A stretch of 22,694 nucleotides of DNA, taken from assembly GCA_027343725.1 (NCBI GenBank), contig DAHWKH010000072.1, forward strand, positions 1 through 22,694, read 5' to 3'. The notes under the pieces are model-generated. The model searched no databases. It had not been told where the DNA came from and saw nothing but the letters and a program-made list of their open reading frames with translations. This document shows positions 6,488 to 14,478 of this stretch, piece by piece (positions within the stretch are counted from its first letter, which is position 1; every line of letters starts with the position of its first letter). This stretch comes from Acidiferrobacteraceae bacterium (GTDB taxonomy: Bacteria; Pseudomonadota; Gammaproteobacteria; Acidiferrobacterales; Acidiferrobacteraceae). The position numbers and the translations under genes were made by a program.

Positions 6488-7272
6488 TGAAAGACGAGGA
6501 TACATGGCAGGTGGCGGGGCGTACGTTCCGCTCGCGGCTTCTGGTCGGGACCGGCAAGTACCGGAGCCTGGAGGAGACCGGGCGCGCGATCGCGGCAAGC
6601 GGCGCCGAGATCGTGACGGTCGCGGTCCGGCGCAGCAACATCGGCCAGGATAAGGACGCCCCGAATCTGCTCGACGTGGTACCGCCCGAGCGCTACACCA
6701 TCCTCCCCAACACCGCCGGCTGTCATAACGCGGAGGAGGCGGTGCGCACCTGCCGGCTCGCGCGCGAACTCCTCGACGGGCACGCGCTCGTGAAGCTCGA
6801 GGTCATCGGCGATCCCCGTACCCTGTTCCCGGACATGGTCGAGACCCTGAAGGCCGCCGAGACACTCGTGAAAGAGGGCTTCGAGGTCATGGTCTACACC
6901 ACCGACGATCCGGTGGCGGCCCAGCGCCTGGAGGCGCTCGGGTGCGCCGCCATCATGCCGCTCGCCGCCCCCATCGGCTCGGGGCTCGGCATCCGCAACC
7001 CCTTCAACATCGCGCTCATCCGCGCGCAGGCGCGGGTGCCGGTCCTGGTCGACGCCGGGGTCGGCACGGCCTCCGATGCCGCGGTCGCCATGGAACTCGG
7101 CTGTGACGGCGTGCTCATGAACTCGGCGATCGCCAACGCCCGCGATCCGGTCCTGATGGCGAGCGCGATGCGCAAGGCCATCGAGGCGGGCCGCGAGGCC
7201 TATCGCGCCGGCCGCATGCCCCGCAAGCTCGAGGCCGAGGCCTCCTCACCCCCGGTCGGACTGCTCGCGTGA
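6487..7272 (+). CDS. thiG: Thiazole synthase ThiG
   Basis: A 261-residue TIM-barrel enzyme that condenses 1-deoxy-D-xylulose 5-phosphate with dehydroglycine and ThiS thiocarboxylate to make the thiamine thiazole. Lys103 in LVKLEVIGD is the Schiff-base lysine. Other family blocks are LLVGTGKY, EIVTVAVRR, LPNTAGC, MPLAAPIGSGLGI and VDAGVGTASDAAVAMELG. The length matches the family (about 255-265). The start ATG shares its A with the stop of thiS, and the stop overlaps the GTG start of trmB by 4 bases, so the three genes form one operon. The order thiS-thiG-trmB is common in Gammaproteobacteria. Confidence 0.97.
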   Translation: MKDEDTWQVAGRTFRSRLLVGTGKYRSLEETGRAIAASGAEIVTVAVRRSNIGQDKDAPNLLDVVPPERYTILPNTAGCHNAEEAVRTCRLARELLDGHALVKLEVIGDPRTLFPDMVETLKAAETLVKEGFEVMVYTTDDPVAAQRLEALGCAAIMPLAAPIGSGLGIRNPFNIALIRAQARVPVLVDAGVGTASDAAVAMELGCDGVLMNSAIANARDPVLMASAMRKAIEAGREAYRAGRMPRKLEAEASSPPVGLLA

Positions 7273-7913
7273 CGGGCCTTCGGCGCGTGCGCAGCTTCGT
7301 GCGGCGCGCGCGCCAACCGAGCCCGGCGGCGCTGGCCTCGTGGGCGCGGCTGTGGTCGCTCTATGGACTGGCGTCGGAGGACCTGGCGGGCATCCCGCGC
7401 GCGGGACGTGAGGTGGTGCTCGACATCGGCTTCGGGGACGGCGAGGCCTTGCTCGCGCTTGCGGCCTTGCATCCCGAACGGGACTACGTGGGGATCGAGG
7501 TCTATCGCGCGGGTCTCCTGAAGGCGCTTCGCGGAATCGAGGAGCGAGCACTTACAAACGTTTATCTGGTCGAGGCCGACGCGCTGGAGGTTTTGCCGCT
7601 TTTGCGCACGAGCTCGGTATCGGGGGTGCAGGTCTTCTTTCCCGACCCGTGGCCGAAGACGCGCCACCACAAGCGCCGTCTCGTCGGGCGCGCCTTTCTC
7701 GCCGAAATCACGCGCCTGTTGCGCCCCGGTGGCTGGCTGCATATCGCGACCGATTGGGCGGCCTACGCCGATGAGGTCGCAGCGCTTGCCGAGGCCACCC
7801 CGGGGCTTCAGCGGGCACCGCGGACCCCGTGGCGCCCGGCAACGAAGTTCGAGCGCCGGGGGCTTTTGCTCGGGCAGCCGGCGCGCGACCTTGTGTACGC
7901 GCGCGCGCCTTAA
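7269..7913 (+). CDS. trmB: tRNA (guanine-46-N7)-methyltransferase TrmB
   Basis: A 214-residue Rossmann-fold SAM-dependent methyltransferase that makes m7G46 in the tRNA variable loop. The SAM-binding motif is VLDIGFGDGEALL (50-62), the family signature FFPDPWPKTRHHKRRL is at 123-138, TDWAAYADEV at 161-170, and the C-terminal TKFERRG at 192-198. The start is GTG, overlapping the thiG stop in the string GTGA, so translation is probably coupled. The conserved N-terminal block is slightly shorter than in E. coli (239 residues). The stop codon overlaps that of the convergent rof-like gene in the 4-base string TTAA (7910-7913). Confidence 0.96.
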   Translation: MTGLRRVRSFVRRARQPSPAALASWARLWSLYGLASEDLAGIPRAGREVVLDIGFGDGEALLALAALHPERDYVGIEVYRAGLLKALRGIEERALTNVYLVEADALEVLPLLRTSSVSGVQVFFPDPWPKTRHHKRRLVGRAFLAEITRLLRPGGWLHIATDWAAYADEVAALAEATPGLQRAPRTPWRPATKFERRGLLLGQPARDLVYARAP

Positions 7914-8137
7914 GCGATCAGGCGGATCGCATCCAGGCGGACGTGGTGGGTGGCGCCGGCGCTATCCTCGAAGGACAAAAACTCCTCGCCCTGTTCGGTT
8001 GCGAGCGCGAGCGCGCGCACGGTGTCGGTATGCGTGTGCGCGCCCTCGTACCAGCGCAGGGTGAGTGGGGCGCGGGTGATCACGGCGCGCTCGTAGCGGT
8101 CGTGCAGGGCGCAAGGGATCGGCCGGTAGGCGCCCAT
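7910..8137 (-). CDS. rof: Rho-binding antiterminator, Rof family
   Basis: A 75-residue protein that begins MGAYRPIPCALHDRYERAVI, matching the Rof pattern Y-x-P-I-x-C followed by D-x-x-E, and then has the beta-rich core of the Sm-like fold ending VRLDAIRLI. E. coli Rof (YaeO, about 84-86 residues) binds the Rho hexamer and reduces Rho-dependent termination. I infer the family from this pattern and length. The start ATG at 8137 is chosen because upstream residues in this frame are only the shadow of gyrB. The gene begins 2 bp after the gyrB stop on the same strand, so it ends the dnaA-dnaN-recF-gyrB gene line. This position is unusual to me. Confidence 0.75.
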   Translation of the reverse strand: MGAYRPIPCALHDRYERAVITRAPLTLRWYEGAHTHTDTVRALALATEQGEEFLSFEDSAGATHHVRLDAIRLIA

Positions 8138-8139
8138 GG

Positions 8140-10554
8140 CTAGACGTCGAGATTGAGGGCCTGCAGGGCGTTCTTCTCGATGAAGTCGCGCCGCGGCTCG
8201 ACCTGGTCGCCCATCAAGGTCGTGAAGATGAGGTCCGCCGCGACCCCGTCTTCGATGTTCACCTTGAGAAGCCTGCGCACCGCCGGGTCCATGGTGGTCT
8301 CCCACAGCTGGTCCGGGTTCATCTCGCCGAGACCCTTGTAGCGCTGGATGCTATGGCCGCGCCGGGCCTCTTCCAAGAGCCATTCGTAGGCCTCTTCGAA
8401 GTGGCTGACGGCAAGGCTCCGGCCCTGACGCTCGACCTGGCCGCCGTCCTTGATGAGGCCCGCGAGCCGGGTCCCGAGCACCCGCAGGCCCTTGTATTCC
8501 CCGGACTGCACGAAGGCCGTGTCGATGCGCGAGGCGCGCACGCCGCCGTGCTCGGTGCGCACCACCAGGATCTCATGAGACTCGAGCGCCTGATGCACGA
8601 CCGCGCTCACCTCGTAACGCGCGCTCCCGCGCAGGCCCTGCAAGCGGCCGGCGAGCGCCGCGGCGAAGGCCTCGGCCTCGTGCGCGTCTTTGAGTTGCTC
8701 GACGGTGAGGGTCGGGAGCGTCATGAGCTCTTTCAGCATCGCGCGATCGTGGCGGCGCGCCAGCCTGCGCAAATACTGATCGCCCTTGATGTAGTCCCGG
8801 AAGAGGGCCGCCAGCGGTTGGCCCATGAGCGCGTCGTCGCCGGGCCCGCACAGGAGACGCGCGCCGTCCAGGGCCTTCTCGGCCAAATACGTCGTGAGCT
8901 CGGCGTCGTCTTTGAGGTAGCGCTCCTGTTTGCCGTGCTTGACCTTGTAGAGCGGCGGTTGGGCGATATAGACGTGCCCGCGCGCCAGGAGCTCCGGCAT
9001 CTGGCGGTAGAAGAAGGTGAGCAGCAGCGTGCGGATGTGGGAGCCGTCGACATCGGCGTCGGTCATGATGATGATGCGGTGGTAGCGCAACTTCTCGACC
9101 TGGAAATCCTCGCGCCCGATACCGGTCCCGAGGGCGGTGATGAGGGTCCCGACCTCGGCCGAGGAGAGCATCTTATCGAAGCGCGCGCGCTCCACGTTCA
9201 AGATCTTGCCCTTGAGCGGCAGGATCGCTTGAAAACGCCGGTCGCGCGCCTGCTTGGCCGAGCCCCCCGCGGAGTCGCCCTCGACGAGATAGAGCTCGCA
9301 TTGCCCGGGGTCGCGCTCCTGACAGTCGGCGAGCTTGCCCGGGAGGCCCGCGATGTCGAGCGCGCCCTTGCGGCGCGTCATCTCCCGCGCCCGGCGCGCG
9401 GCCTCGCGGGCGCGCGCGGCCTCCACGACCTTTTCGGCGACGGCCTTCGCCACCGCCGGGTTTTCCTGCAGATACCACTGCAGCTGCTCGTTGACCACCG
9501 ACTCGACCGCGGCCTTGACCTCGGAGGAGACGAGCTTGTCCTTGGTTTGGGAGGAAAACTTCGGGTCCGGGACCTTGACTGACAAGACCGCGGTCAGGCC
9601 CTCGCGGGCATCGTCGCCCGTCGGGCTGACCTTGGCGCGCTTGATGAGGCCGGACTCTTCCATGTACTGGTTGAGGGTACGCGTGAGGCCGGCGCGCAGG
9701 CCCGCGAGATGGGTGCCGCCGTCGCGCTGCGGGATGTTGTTCGTGTAGCAGAACACGTTTTCCTGATAGGAGTCGTTCCACTGGAGGGCGAGATCCACGA
9801 GCACCCTGTCGCGCTCGGCGCGCAAGAGGATCACCTGGGGGTGTAGGGGGTTCTTGGCCCGGTTGAGGTCCGTCACGAACGCCGCGATGCCGCCTTGATA
9901 CTCGAAGCAATCGCTCTTGCCGGTGCGCTCGTCGGTCAGCACGATGCGCGCCCCTGAGTTCAGGAAGGAGAGCTCCCGCAGGCGTTTGGCGAGCAGGTCG
10001 TAATGGAGGACGCAATCCGAGAAGGTCTTGGTGCTGGCCTTGAAGTGCACGCAGGTCCCGGTGGTGTCCGTGGGCCCGACGACGGCCAGCGGCGCCAGCG
10101 GTTCGCCATACTCGTAGCGCTGGAAGTGCTGTTGGCCGTCGCGGTAAATGGTGAGCTCGAGGAATTCCGAGAGGGCGTTGACGACCGAGATGCCGACGCC
10201 GTGCAGGCCACCCGAGACCTTGTAGGAGTTCTGGTCGAACTTGCCCCCGGCATGCAGGACGGTCATGATGACCTCAGCCGCCGAGCGCCCCTCGGAGGCG
10301 ATGATGCCGGTGGGGATGCCGCGACCGTTGTCGGCGACGCTCACCGATTCGTCCACGTGAATGGTCACGCGCACCTCGGAGCAATACCCGGCCAGGATCT
10401 CGTCGATGGCGTTGTCGACCGCCTCGAATACCATGTGGTGCAGGCCGGTGCCGTCTTCCGTGTCCCCGATGTACATCCCGGGGCGTTTGCGAACCGCGTC
10501 GAGCCCCTTTAATACCTGAATGCTGTCCTGGTCGTAAGCCGGCTGGATGTCCAT
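8140..10554 (-). CDS. gyrB: DNA gyrase subunit B
   Basis: An 804-residue protein, the size of Gram-negative GyrB (E. coli 804), including the extra insert of the TOPRIM half. The ATPase part shows Glu44 in FEAVDNAIDE, DNGRGIPTG (75-83) and GGLHGVG. The TOPRIM part has EGDSAGGSA and the metal site DADVDGSHIRT, with the wild-type PLKGKILNVE stretch of the quinolone-relevant region. The C-terminus ends RRDFIEKNALQALNLDV, the normal GyrB end. With GyrA (not in the window) it introduces negative supercoils. The start ATG has AGGAG 7 bases upstream. A 44-bp gap separates it from recF. No intein, frameshift or truncation is visible. Confidence 0.98.
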   Translation of the reverse strand: MDIQPAYDQDSIQVLKGLDAVRKRPGMYIGDTEDGTGLHHMVFEAVDNAIDEILAGYCSEVRVTIHVDESVSVADNGRGIPTGIIASEGRSAAEVIMTVLHAGGKFDQNSYKVSGGLHGVGISVVNALSEFLELTIYRDGQQHFQRYEYGEPLAPLAVVGPTDTTGTCVHFKASTKTFSDCVLHYDLLAKRLRELSFLNSGARIVLTDERTGKSDCFEYQGGIAAFVTDLNRAKNPLHPQVILLRAERDRVLVDLALQWNDSYQENVFCYTNNIPQRDGGTHLAGLRAGLTRTLNQYMEESGLIKRAKVSPTGDDAREGLTAVLSVKVPDPKFSSQTKDKLVSSEVKAAVESVVNEQLQWYLQENPAVAKAVAEKVVEAARAREAARRAREMTRRKGALDIAGLPGKLADCQERDPGQCELYLVEGDSAGGSAKQARDRRFQAILPLKGKILNVERARFDKMLSSAEVGTLITALGTGIGREDFQVEKLRYHRIIIMTDADVDGSHIRTLLLTFFYRQMPELLARGHVYIAQPPLYKVKHGKQERYLKDDAELTTYLAEKALDGARLLCGPGDDALMGQPLAALFRDYIKGDQYLRRLARRHDRAMLKELMTLPTLTVEQLKDAHEAEAFAAALAGRLQGLRGSARYEVSAVVHQALESHEILVVRTEHGGVRASRIDTAFVQSGEYKGLRVLGTRLAGLIKDGGQVERQGRSLAVSHFEEAYEWLLEEARRGHSIQRYKGLGEMNPDQLWETTMDPAVRRLLKVNIEDGVAADLIFTTLMGDQVEPRRDFIEKNALQALNLDV

Positions 10555-10598
10555 CGTGGTCTCCTGCTGAAGGGCGACATTCTACCATAGAACCCGGG

Positions 10599-11651
10599 TC
10601 AGGGCGCGCTGAGGCCCCCGTGTTCCACGTGGAACATCGAGAACCCGGTGGGCATCGAGGGGTCGCTCTCGATGGCCGTCACGACCGCCTGCAGGCGCGC
10701 AGACCCCAGTGTTTCGTAGAAGGCCTGCCTGCGCTCGCCGTCCAGTTCCGCGCCGAGGTCGTCGATGAGGAGGAGGGGCTCGGCGCCGGCGGCGTGCACG
10801 CGCGCGGCGAGCGCCAGTCGCCAAGCGCTCGCGACGATCTTTTGCTGGCCATGGGAGGCGATCTGGGCAAGCGGCCGGCCCTCCATGGTGAATTGCACGT
10901 CCGCGCGATGCGGGCCGGCCTGCGTATAGCCCAGGCGCTCATCGGCCTCCTGGGTCGCCGCCAGCGCCGCGAGCAGGCTCTCGCCCGTCCAGCCCCGGCG
11001 CACCGCGGCCCCGACCGTGCGTCCCAGGTGTAAGCGTGTGACCCCGTCTTGGAGGAGCGGCTCGACCTCGCGTCCCAGGCCCTCCCAAAACCCGGCCAGC
11101 GCCTCCCCGGCCTGGGCGAGCCCCGGATCGAACATGCGGTAATGGCGATCCCCGTTGCGCAACGCGCTGTTGCGTTGCCGCAAGACCCGCTGATAGCGTC
11201 GCCAGGTCTCGAGGAACAAAGGTTCCACGTGGAACATCGCCCATTGCATCGCGGTCCGCCGGACCTGCGGGTCCTGCAGGGTCTCGTAATGGCTTTCAGG
11301 ACTCAGGATCAGAACTGGTAAGGCCTGATAGGCCGAAAGCGGGGAGCGGACGGGCTCCCCGTTCTGGACCCACCGGCGCTCGCGCGCGCTTCTTTCATAC
11401 GCAAGCCAGCCGGCCTCAAGCCCCTCCCCGAAGGCCGCCCGCACCGCCACCGACTCGGCCCCGTTGCGAATGGCGGCCCGCACCCCGCCCGGCCGCCAGC
11501 TCTTGCCGCGTGCCGCCAAGAGGACCGCCTCGAGGAGCGTCGTCTTGCCCGCGCCGTTGGCGCCGAACACCACGTTCACCCCCGCCCCGGGGGACCAGTC
11601 GACCTCACAAAGACATCGCAGGTTCCGGATCTGAAGGCCGGTCAGCGCCAT
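10599..11651 (-). CDS. recF: DNA replication and repair protein RecF
   Basis: A 350-residue SMC-like ATPase that helps load RecA at single-strand gaps. Walker A is GANGAGKTT (30-38). The signature-like segment SHGQQKIVASAWRLA and Walker B with D-loop LLLIDDLGAELDGERR lie near the C-terminal third. The length is normal (E. coli 357). Its start directly abuts the dnaN stop with no spacer. Two parS sites are embedded in the coding sequence. They translate as MFHVEP (about residue 140) and MFHVEH (about residue 340), and the second lies in the variable C-terminal tail. The AT/GC composition is like that of its neighbours and no break is visible. Confidence 0.97.
   Translation of the reverse strand: MALTGLQIRNLRCLCEVDWSPGAGVNVVFGANGAGKTTLLEAVLLAARGKSWRPGGVRAAIRNGAESVAVRAAFGEGLEAGWLAYERSARERRWVQNGEPVRSPLSAYQALPVLILSPESHYETLQDPQVRRTAMQWAMFHVEPLFLETWRRYQRVLRQRNSALRNGDRHYRMFDPGLAQAGEALAGFWEGLGREVEPLLQDGVTRLHLGRTVGAAVRRGWTGESLLAALAATQEADERLGYTQAGPHRADVQFTMEGRPLAQIASHGQQKIVASAWRLALAARVHAAGAEPLLLIDDLGAELDGERRQAFYETLGSARLQAVVTAIESDPSMPTGFSMFHVEHGGLSAP
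10621..10636. promoter_or_regulatory. parS: parS site (perfect), ParB binding
   Basis: TGTTCCACGTGGAACA is identical to the 16-bp bacterial parS consensus and perfectly palindromic. It lies in the last codons of recF, about 2.1 kb from the putative oriC, where chromosomal parS sites are expected. ParB would load here and spread for chromosome segregation. Confidence 0.93.
11221..11236. promoter_or_regulatory. parS: parS site (15 of 16 matches)
   Basis: GGTTCCACGTGGAACA differs from the parS consensus only in the first base. It lies inside recF, exactly 600 bp from the first site. Preservation of the DNA motif inside coding sequence, twice in one gene, argues against chance. Confidence 0.85.
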
Positions 11652-12755
11652 CTACAGCCGCATGGGCATGACCACATACACGAGCGTCCCATCGCCGCCG
11701 CCGGGCTTGAGCCGGCAACCGCTGTTGTTATCGTTCCAACCAAACTCCGCGATCTCGCCCTCGATCGCCCCCATCGCCTCGAGGATGTACCCGACATTGA
11801 ACCCGACTTCGAGCTCCGGGACCTCGGCCGTCAGGTCCATTTCCTCGGAGGCCTCGTCGCGCTCCGGGTTGCTCGCGCTCGCGACCACCGTCCGGTCCTT
11901 AAACGTGAGCCTGATCCCGCGAAACTTCTCGCTCGCGACCACCCCGACGCGTGCCAACATCTCCCGGAAGGGCTCCCGCGGCAAGGCCACGGTTTGGGCC
12001 ACCTCGCTTGGCACGACGCGGTGATAGTCGGGGAAGCGGCCGTCGATGAGCTTCGAGGTGAAGACCACGTTGTCCTGGCGCACGCGGATGTGGTTTCCGG
12101 AGATGGCGACCTCGACCGCCCCTTCCTCGCTCCCGAGGAAGCGGACCAGTTCGCCGATGCCTTTTCGGGGGACGATCACCTGCCGCTCCACCACCTGCGC
12201 ATCCGGGATCGCCACCTCGCACAACGCAAGCCTGTGCCCATCGGCCGCCACCGCCTTCAGACTCCCAGGCAGGGTCTCGAACATCACGCCGTTTAAATAA
12301 TAGCGCACGTCCTGCTGGGCCATGCAGAACTGCGTCTTTTCGATAATGCGCCGCAGAAGACCTCGCTCCACCGCGAACTGCATCTCCCACGCGGTCTCCG
12401 TCAGGTTCGGGAAGTCCTCCGCCGGCAAGGTCCCGAGCTGGAAGCGGCTGCGGCCGCTCGTCAGGCGGACACGTTCACCCTCGACCGCCATCACCACCTC
12501 ACCGCCCGCCGGCAAGGCCCGTAGGATATCCAAAAGCTTGCGCCCGGGAACCGTCACGGCCCCCTCGACGGCACCCGTCGCCTGCAGCTTCACCACCATC
12601 TCGATCTCGAGATCGCTCCCCGTCACGGTCACTTCCTTGCCAGTGGTCGTAATGAGGACATGCGACAAAATCGGCCGCGTCTGGCGCCTCTCCACGACAC
12701 CCGCCACGATCCCCACGCCCTTCAACAACTCATCCCGCCCCATGGCAAATTGCAT
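11652..12755 (-). CDS. dnaN: DNA polymerase III beta sliding clamp DnaN
   Basis: A 367-residue ring-forming clamp subunit (E. coli 366) with the three-domain clamp layout. Recognisable blocks are MQFAMGRDELLKGV at the start, ILSHVLI, GRKLLDILRALP, RSRFQLGTLPAEDFPNL, RYYLNGVMFE, ADGHRLALCE, DGRFPDYHRVVP and the C-terminal YVVMPMRL, whose VMPMRL end is typical of the family. The start ATG has AAGGGG close upstream. It follows dnaA across the 236-bp putative origin and precedes recF without a gap. The subunit tethers polymerase III and also binds Hda for control of DnaA. Confidence 0.98.
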   Translation of the reverse strand: MQFAMGRDELLKGVGIVAGVVERRQTRPILSHVLITTTGKEVTVTGSDLEIEMVVKLQATGAVEGAVTVPGRKLLDILRALPAGGEVVMAVEGERVRLTSGRSRFQLGTLPAEDFPNLTETAWEMQFAVERGLLRRIIEKTQFCMAQQDVRYYLNGVMFETLPGSLKAVAADGHRLALCEVAIPDAQVVERQVIVPRKGIGELVRFLGSEEGAVEVAISGNHIRVRQDNVVFTSKLIDGRFPDYHRVVPSEVAQTVALPREPFREMLARVGVVASEKFRGIRLTFKDRTVVASASNPERDEASEEMDLTAEVPELEVGFNVGYILEAMGAIEGEIAEFGWNDNNSGCRLKPGGGDGTLVYVVMPMRL

Positions 12756-12991
12756 ACCGGCCCCTTATCGTCTGTAACAAGTCTTTAAATGAGTTAATCT
12801 GTCTTGTTGTTATGACTATTAGCACCCGCACGCTTGGTGCATAACTCGTTAATTCTTTGATTAACCTTGCGTTTTCAAGGCCGCCTTGGTGTGGATAACC
12901 GCCCCTTGGGATTGTGGGTAAGCTTGTGGACAGTTGTGCACAAAACCGGACCGCCGCCAAACCCCCCGTTTTATCCCAAAACATCCACAGT
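12756..12991. other. oriC: Putative replication origin oriC (dnaA-dnaN gap)
   Basis: This non-coding 236-bp gap has two halves. The dnaN side (about 12770-12880) is AT-rich in a GC-rich genome and carries three copies of GTTAAT(C): 12793-12799, 12848-12853, and the reverse copy GATTAAC at 12869 onward. The dnaA side holds DnaA boxes: TGTGGATAA (12890-12898, perfect), TGTGGGTAA (12913-12921, one mismatch), TGTGGACAG (12925-12933, two mismatches), TTATCCCAA (12971-12979, two mismatches) and ACATCCACA (12981-12989, two mismatches). A perfect 10-bp palindrome, TTGTGCACAA, lies at 12934-12943. Boxes next to an AT-rich unwinding candidate are the normal oriC layout. The dnaN promoter is probably also here but is not clear. 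Confidence 0.7.
12890..12898 (-). promoter_or_regulatory. Perfect DnaA box
   Basis: TGTGGATAA, the reverse complement of the strong box TTATCCACA. It is the innermost box of the cluster, next to the AT-rich half. Confidence 0.85.
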
Positions 12992-14320
12992 TTATGTCGT
13001 CAATATCCGCGTGAGATTGCCGTAATCCTCCTTCATACGCGGATCGCTCTCCAAGAGCTCTGTCACCTTACGACACGCATGGATGACGGTCGAATGATCC
13101 CGGCCCCCGAACTCTTTGCCGATCTCCGGCAGACTATGGTGCGTGAGTTCCTTCGCGAGCGCCATCGCGATCTGCCGGGGGCGTGTCACCTGGCGCGAGC
13201 GACTCTTGGCGCTCAAGTCCGAGACCCGGATCTTGAAGTACTCGGCGACGATTTTTTGGATGTTGTGAATCGTCACGAGCCGCTCCTGGAACGCGAGCAG
13301 GTCCTTCAGGCTTTCCGCCGCCAACGTGAGATCGATCGGGCGGCCGGTGAAGTTCGCGCTCGCGAGAACGCGCCGCAACGCGCCTTCCAGCTCGCGAACG
13401 TTCGAGCGCACGCGTTTGGCGATGAAAAACGCAACCTCCTCGCGCAAGGGGACGCCGTCCTGTTGGGACTTTTTGATGAGGATGGCGACACGCGTCTCGA
13501 GCTCCGGCGGTTCGATCGAGACCGTGAGACCCGAGCCGAAGCGCGAGACCAGGCGCTCCTCGACACCGACGAATTCCTTGGGGAAGCGATCGGCCGTTAT
13601 GATGACTTGCCGCTGGCCTTCCAGGAGCGCGTTGAAGGTATGAAAGAACTCCTCCTGAGATCGTTCCTTGCCGGCGAAGAACTGGATGTCGTCGATTAGA
13701 AGGGCATCGAGTGAGCGGTAGTATTTCTTGAAGTCGTTGATGGCGTTGTGCTGGAGCGCCTTGACCATATCCGCCACGAACCGCTCCGAATGCACGTAGG
13801 CAACCCGGGCATCGCGTTTATGTTCGGCCAGGAGATTGCCCGCGGCCTGCATGAGATGGGTTTTCCCGAGACCCACACCGCCATAAATGAATAGGGGGTT
13901 GTACGCCCCGCCCGGATTCTCTCCGACCTGGCGGGCCGCGGCCCGCGCCAACTGGTTCGATTTCCCTTCGATATGCGTCTCGAACGTGAATTCCGGGTTC
14001 AGGCGCGAGCCGTGGATCGGCTCGCGTCGGGTGGCATTCGTGACCTTCACCGGGGCTTGCACGCGCGGGCTGTTACTCCCCACCTGAACGATCACACTCA
14101 CAGCGGCGCTGCCGCCCTGATACTGCGCCGCGAGCTCCGCTATACGCTCGGCGAAGCGATCCTTCACCCACTCGGTCACGAAGCGGTTCGGCGCCAATAA
14201 TCGCAGGCAGTTCTTGTCCCAAACGGCCTGCAGCGGCCGGATCCAGGTGTTGAATTGTTGCGCCGAGAGCTCCTCTTCGAGGCGATCCAGACACTTCTTC
14301 CAGAGGTTCGGTTGGCTCAC
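12992..14320 (-). CDS. dnaA: Chromosomal replication initiator DnaA
   Basis: A 442-residue AAA+ initiator. I choose the GTG at 14320, giving MSQPNLWKKCLDRLEEEL, which matches the N-terminus of relatives; an in-frame TTG at 14338 would add six residues. Domain I occupies about 1-85 (QQFNTWIRPLQ), a short linker follows, then domain III with Walker A GGVGLGKTH (147-155), Walker B LLIDDIQFF, and the sensor motif SRFGSGL. Domain IV ends with the helix-turn-helix and DnaA signature GGRDHSTVIHACRKV. The linker is short compared with E. coli (467 residues). It binds DnaA boxes at oriC and in its own promoter. It has no obvious strong ribosome site. It heads the gene line dnaA-dnaN-recF-gyrB-rof. Confidence 0.97.
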   Translation of the reverse strand: MSQPNLWKKCLDRLEEELSAQQFNTWIRPLQAVWDKNCLRLLAPNRFVTEWVKDRFAERIAELAAQYQGGSAAVSVIVQVGSNSPRVQAPVKVTNATRREPIHGSRLNPEFTFETHIEGKSNQLARAAARQVGENPGGAYNPLFIYGGVGLGKTHLMQAAGNLLAEHKRDARVAYVHSERFVADMVKALQHNAINDFKKYYRSLDALLIDDIQFFAGKERSQEEFFHTFNALLEGQRQVIITADRFPKEFVGVEERLVSRFGSGLTVSIEPPELETRVAILIKKSQQDGVPLREEVAFFIAKRVRSNVRELEGALRRVLASANFTGRPIDLTLAAESLKDLLAFQERLVTIHNIQKIVAEYFKIRVSDLSAKSRSRQVTRPRQIAMALAKELTHHSLPEIGKEFGGRDHSTVIHACRKVTELLESDPRMKEDYGNLTRILTT

Positions 14321-14350
14321 GGCTTGAGGACCTGACAAGGCAAGGCGGAT

Positions 14351-14379
14351 AGTCTAGGGCGGCCGCGAGTTATCCACAA
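14351..14379 (-). promoter_or_regulatory. dnaA promoter overlapped by a perfect DnaA box
   Basis: On the minus strand TTGTGG (14374-14379) and TAGACT (14351-14356) are 17 bp apart. The perfect DnaA box TTATCCACA (14370-14378 on the plus strand) covers the -35 element, so DnaA binding should block RNA polymerase. This is the autorepression layout known from other bacteria. The -10 box is imperfect (four of six matches). Confidence 0.65.
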
Positions 14380-14411
14380 GACGCGCCCGCCGAGCGGGGC
14401 GCCTCGTGCCG

Positions 14412-14440
14412 TTGACAAAGGCCGCCCGACACCGTAGTGT
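14412..14440 (+). promoter_or_regulatory. rpmH promoter
   Basis: TTGACA (14412-14417, perfect -35) and TAGTGT (14435-14440, a weak -10) are separated by exactly 17 bp and lie 38 bp upstream of the rpmH ATG. It drives the rpmH-rnpA-yidD-yidC line and lies back to back with the dnaA promoter. Confidence 0.7.
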
Positions 14441-14478
14441 TTCCGCCCTTTGGAAGCCCTTAGGATCGAAGGCCTATC

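Noticed and set aside
14370..14378. Second origin in the rpmH-dnaA gap
   Set aside because: Only one DnaA box is visible and there is no AT-rich stretch, so promoter control is the simpler reading.
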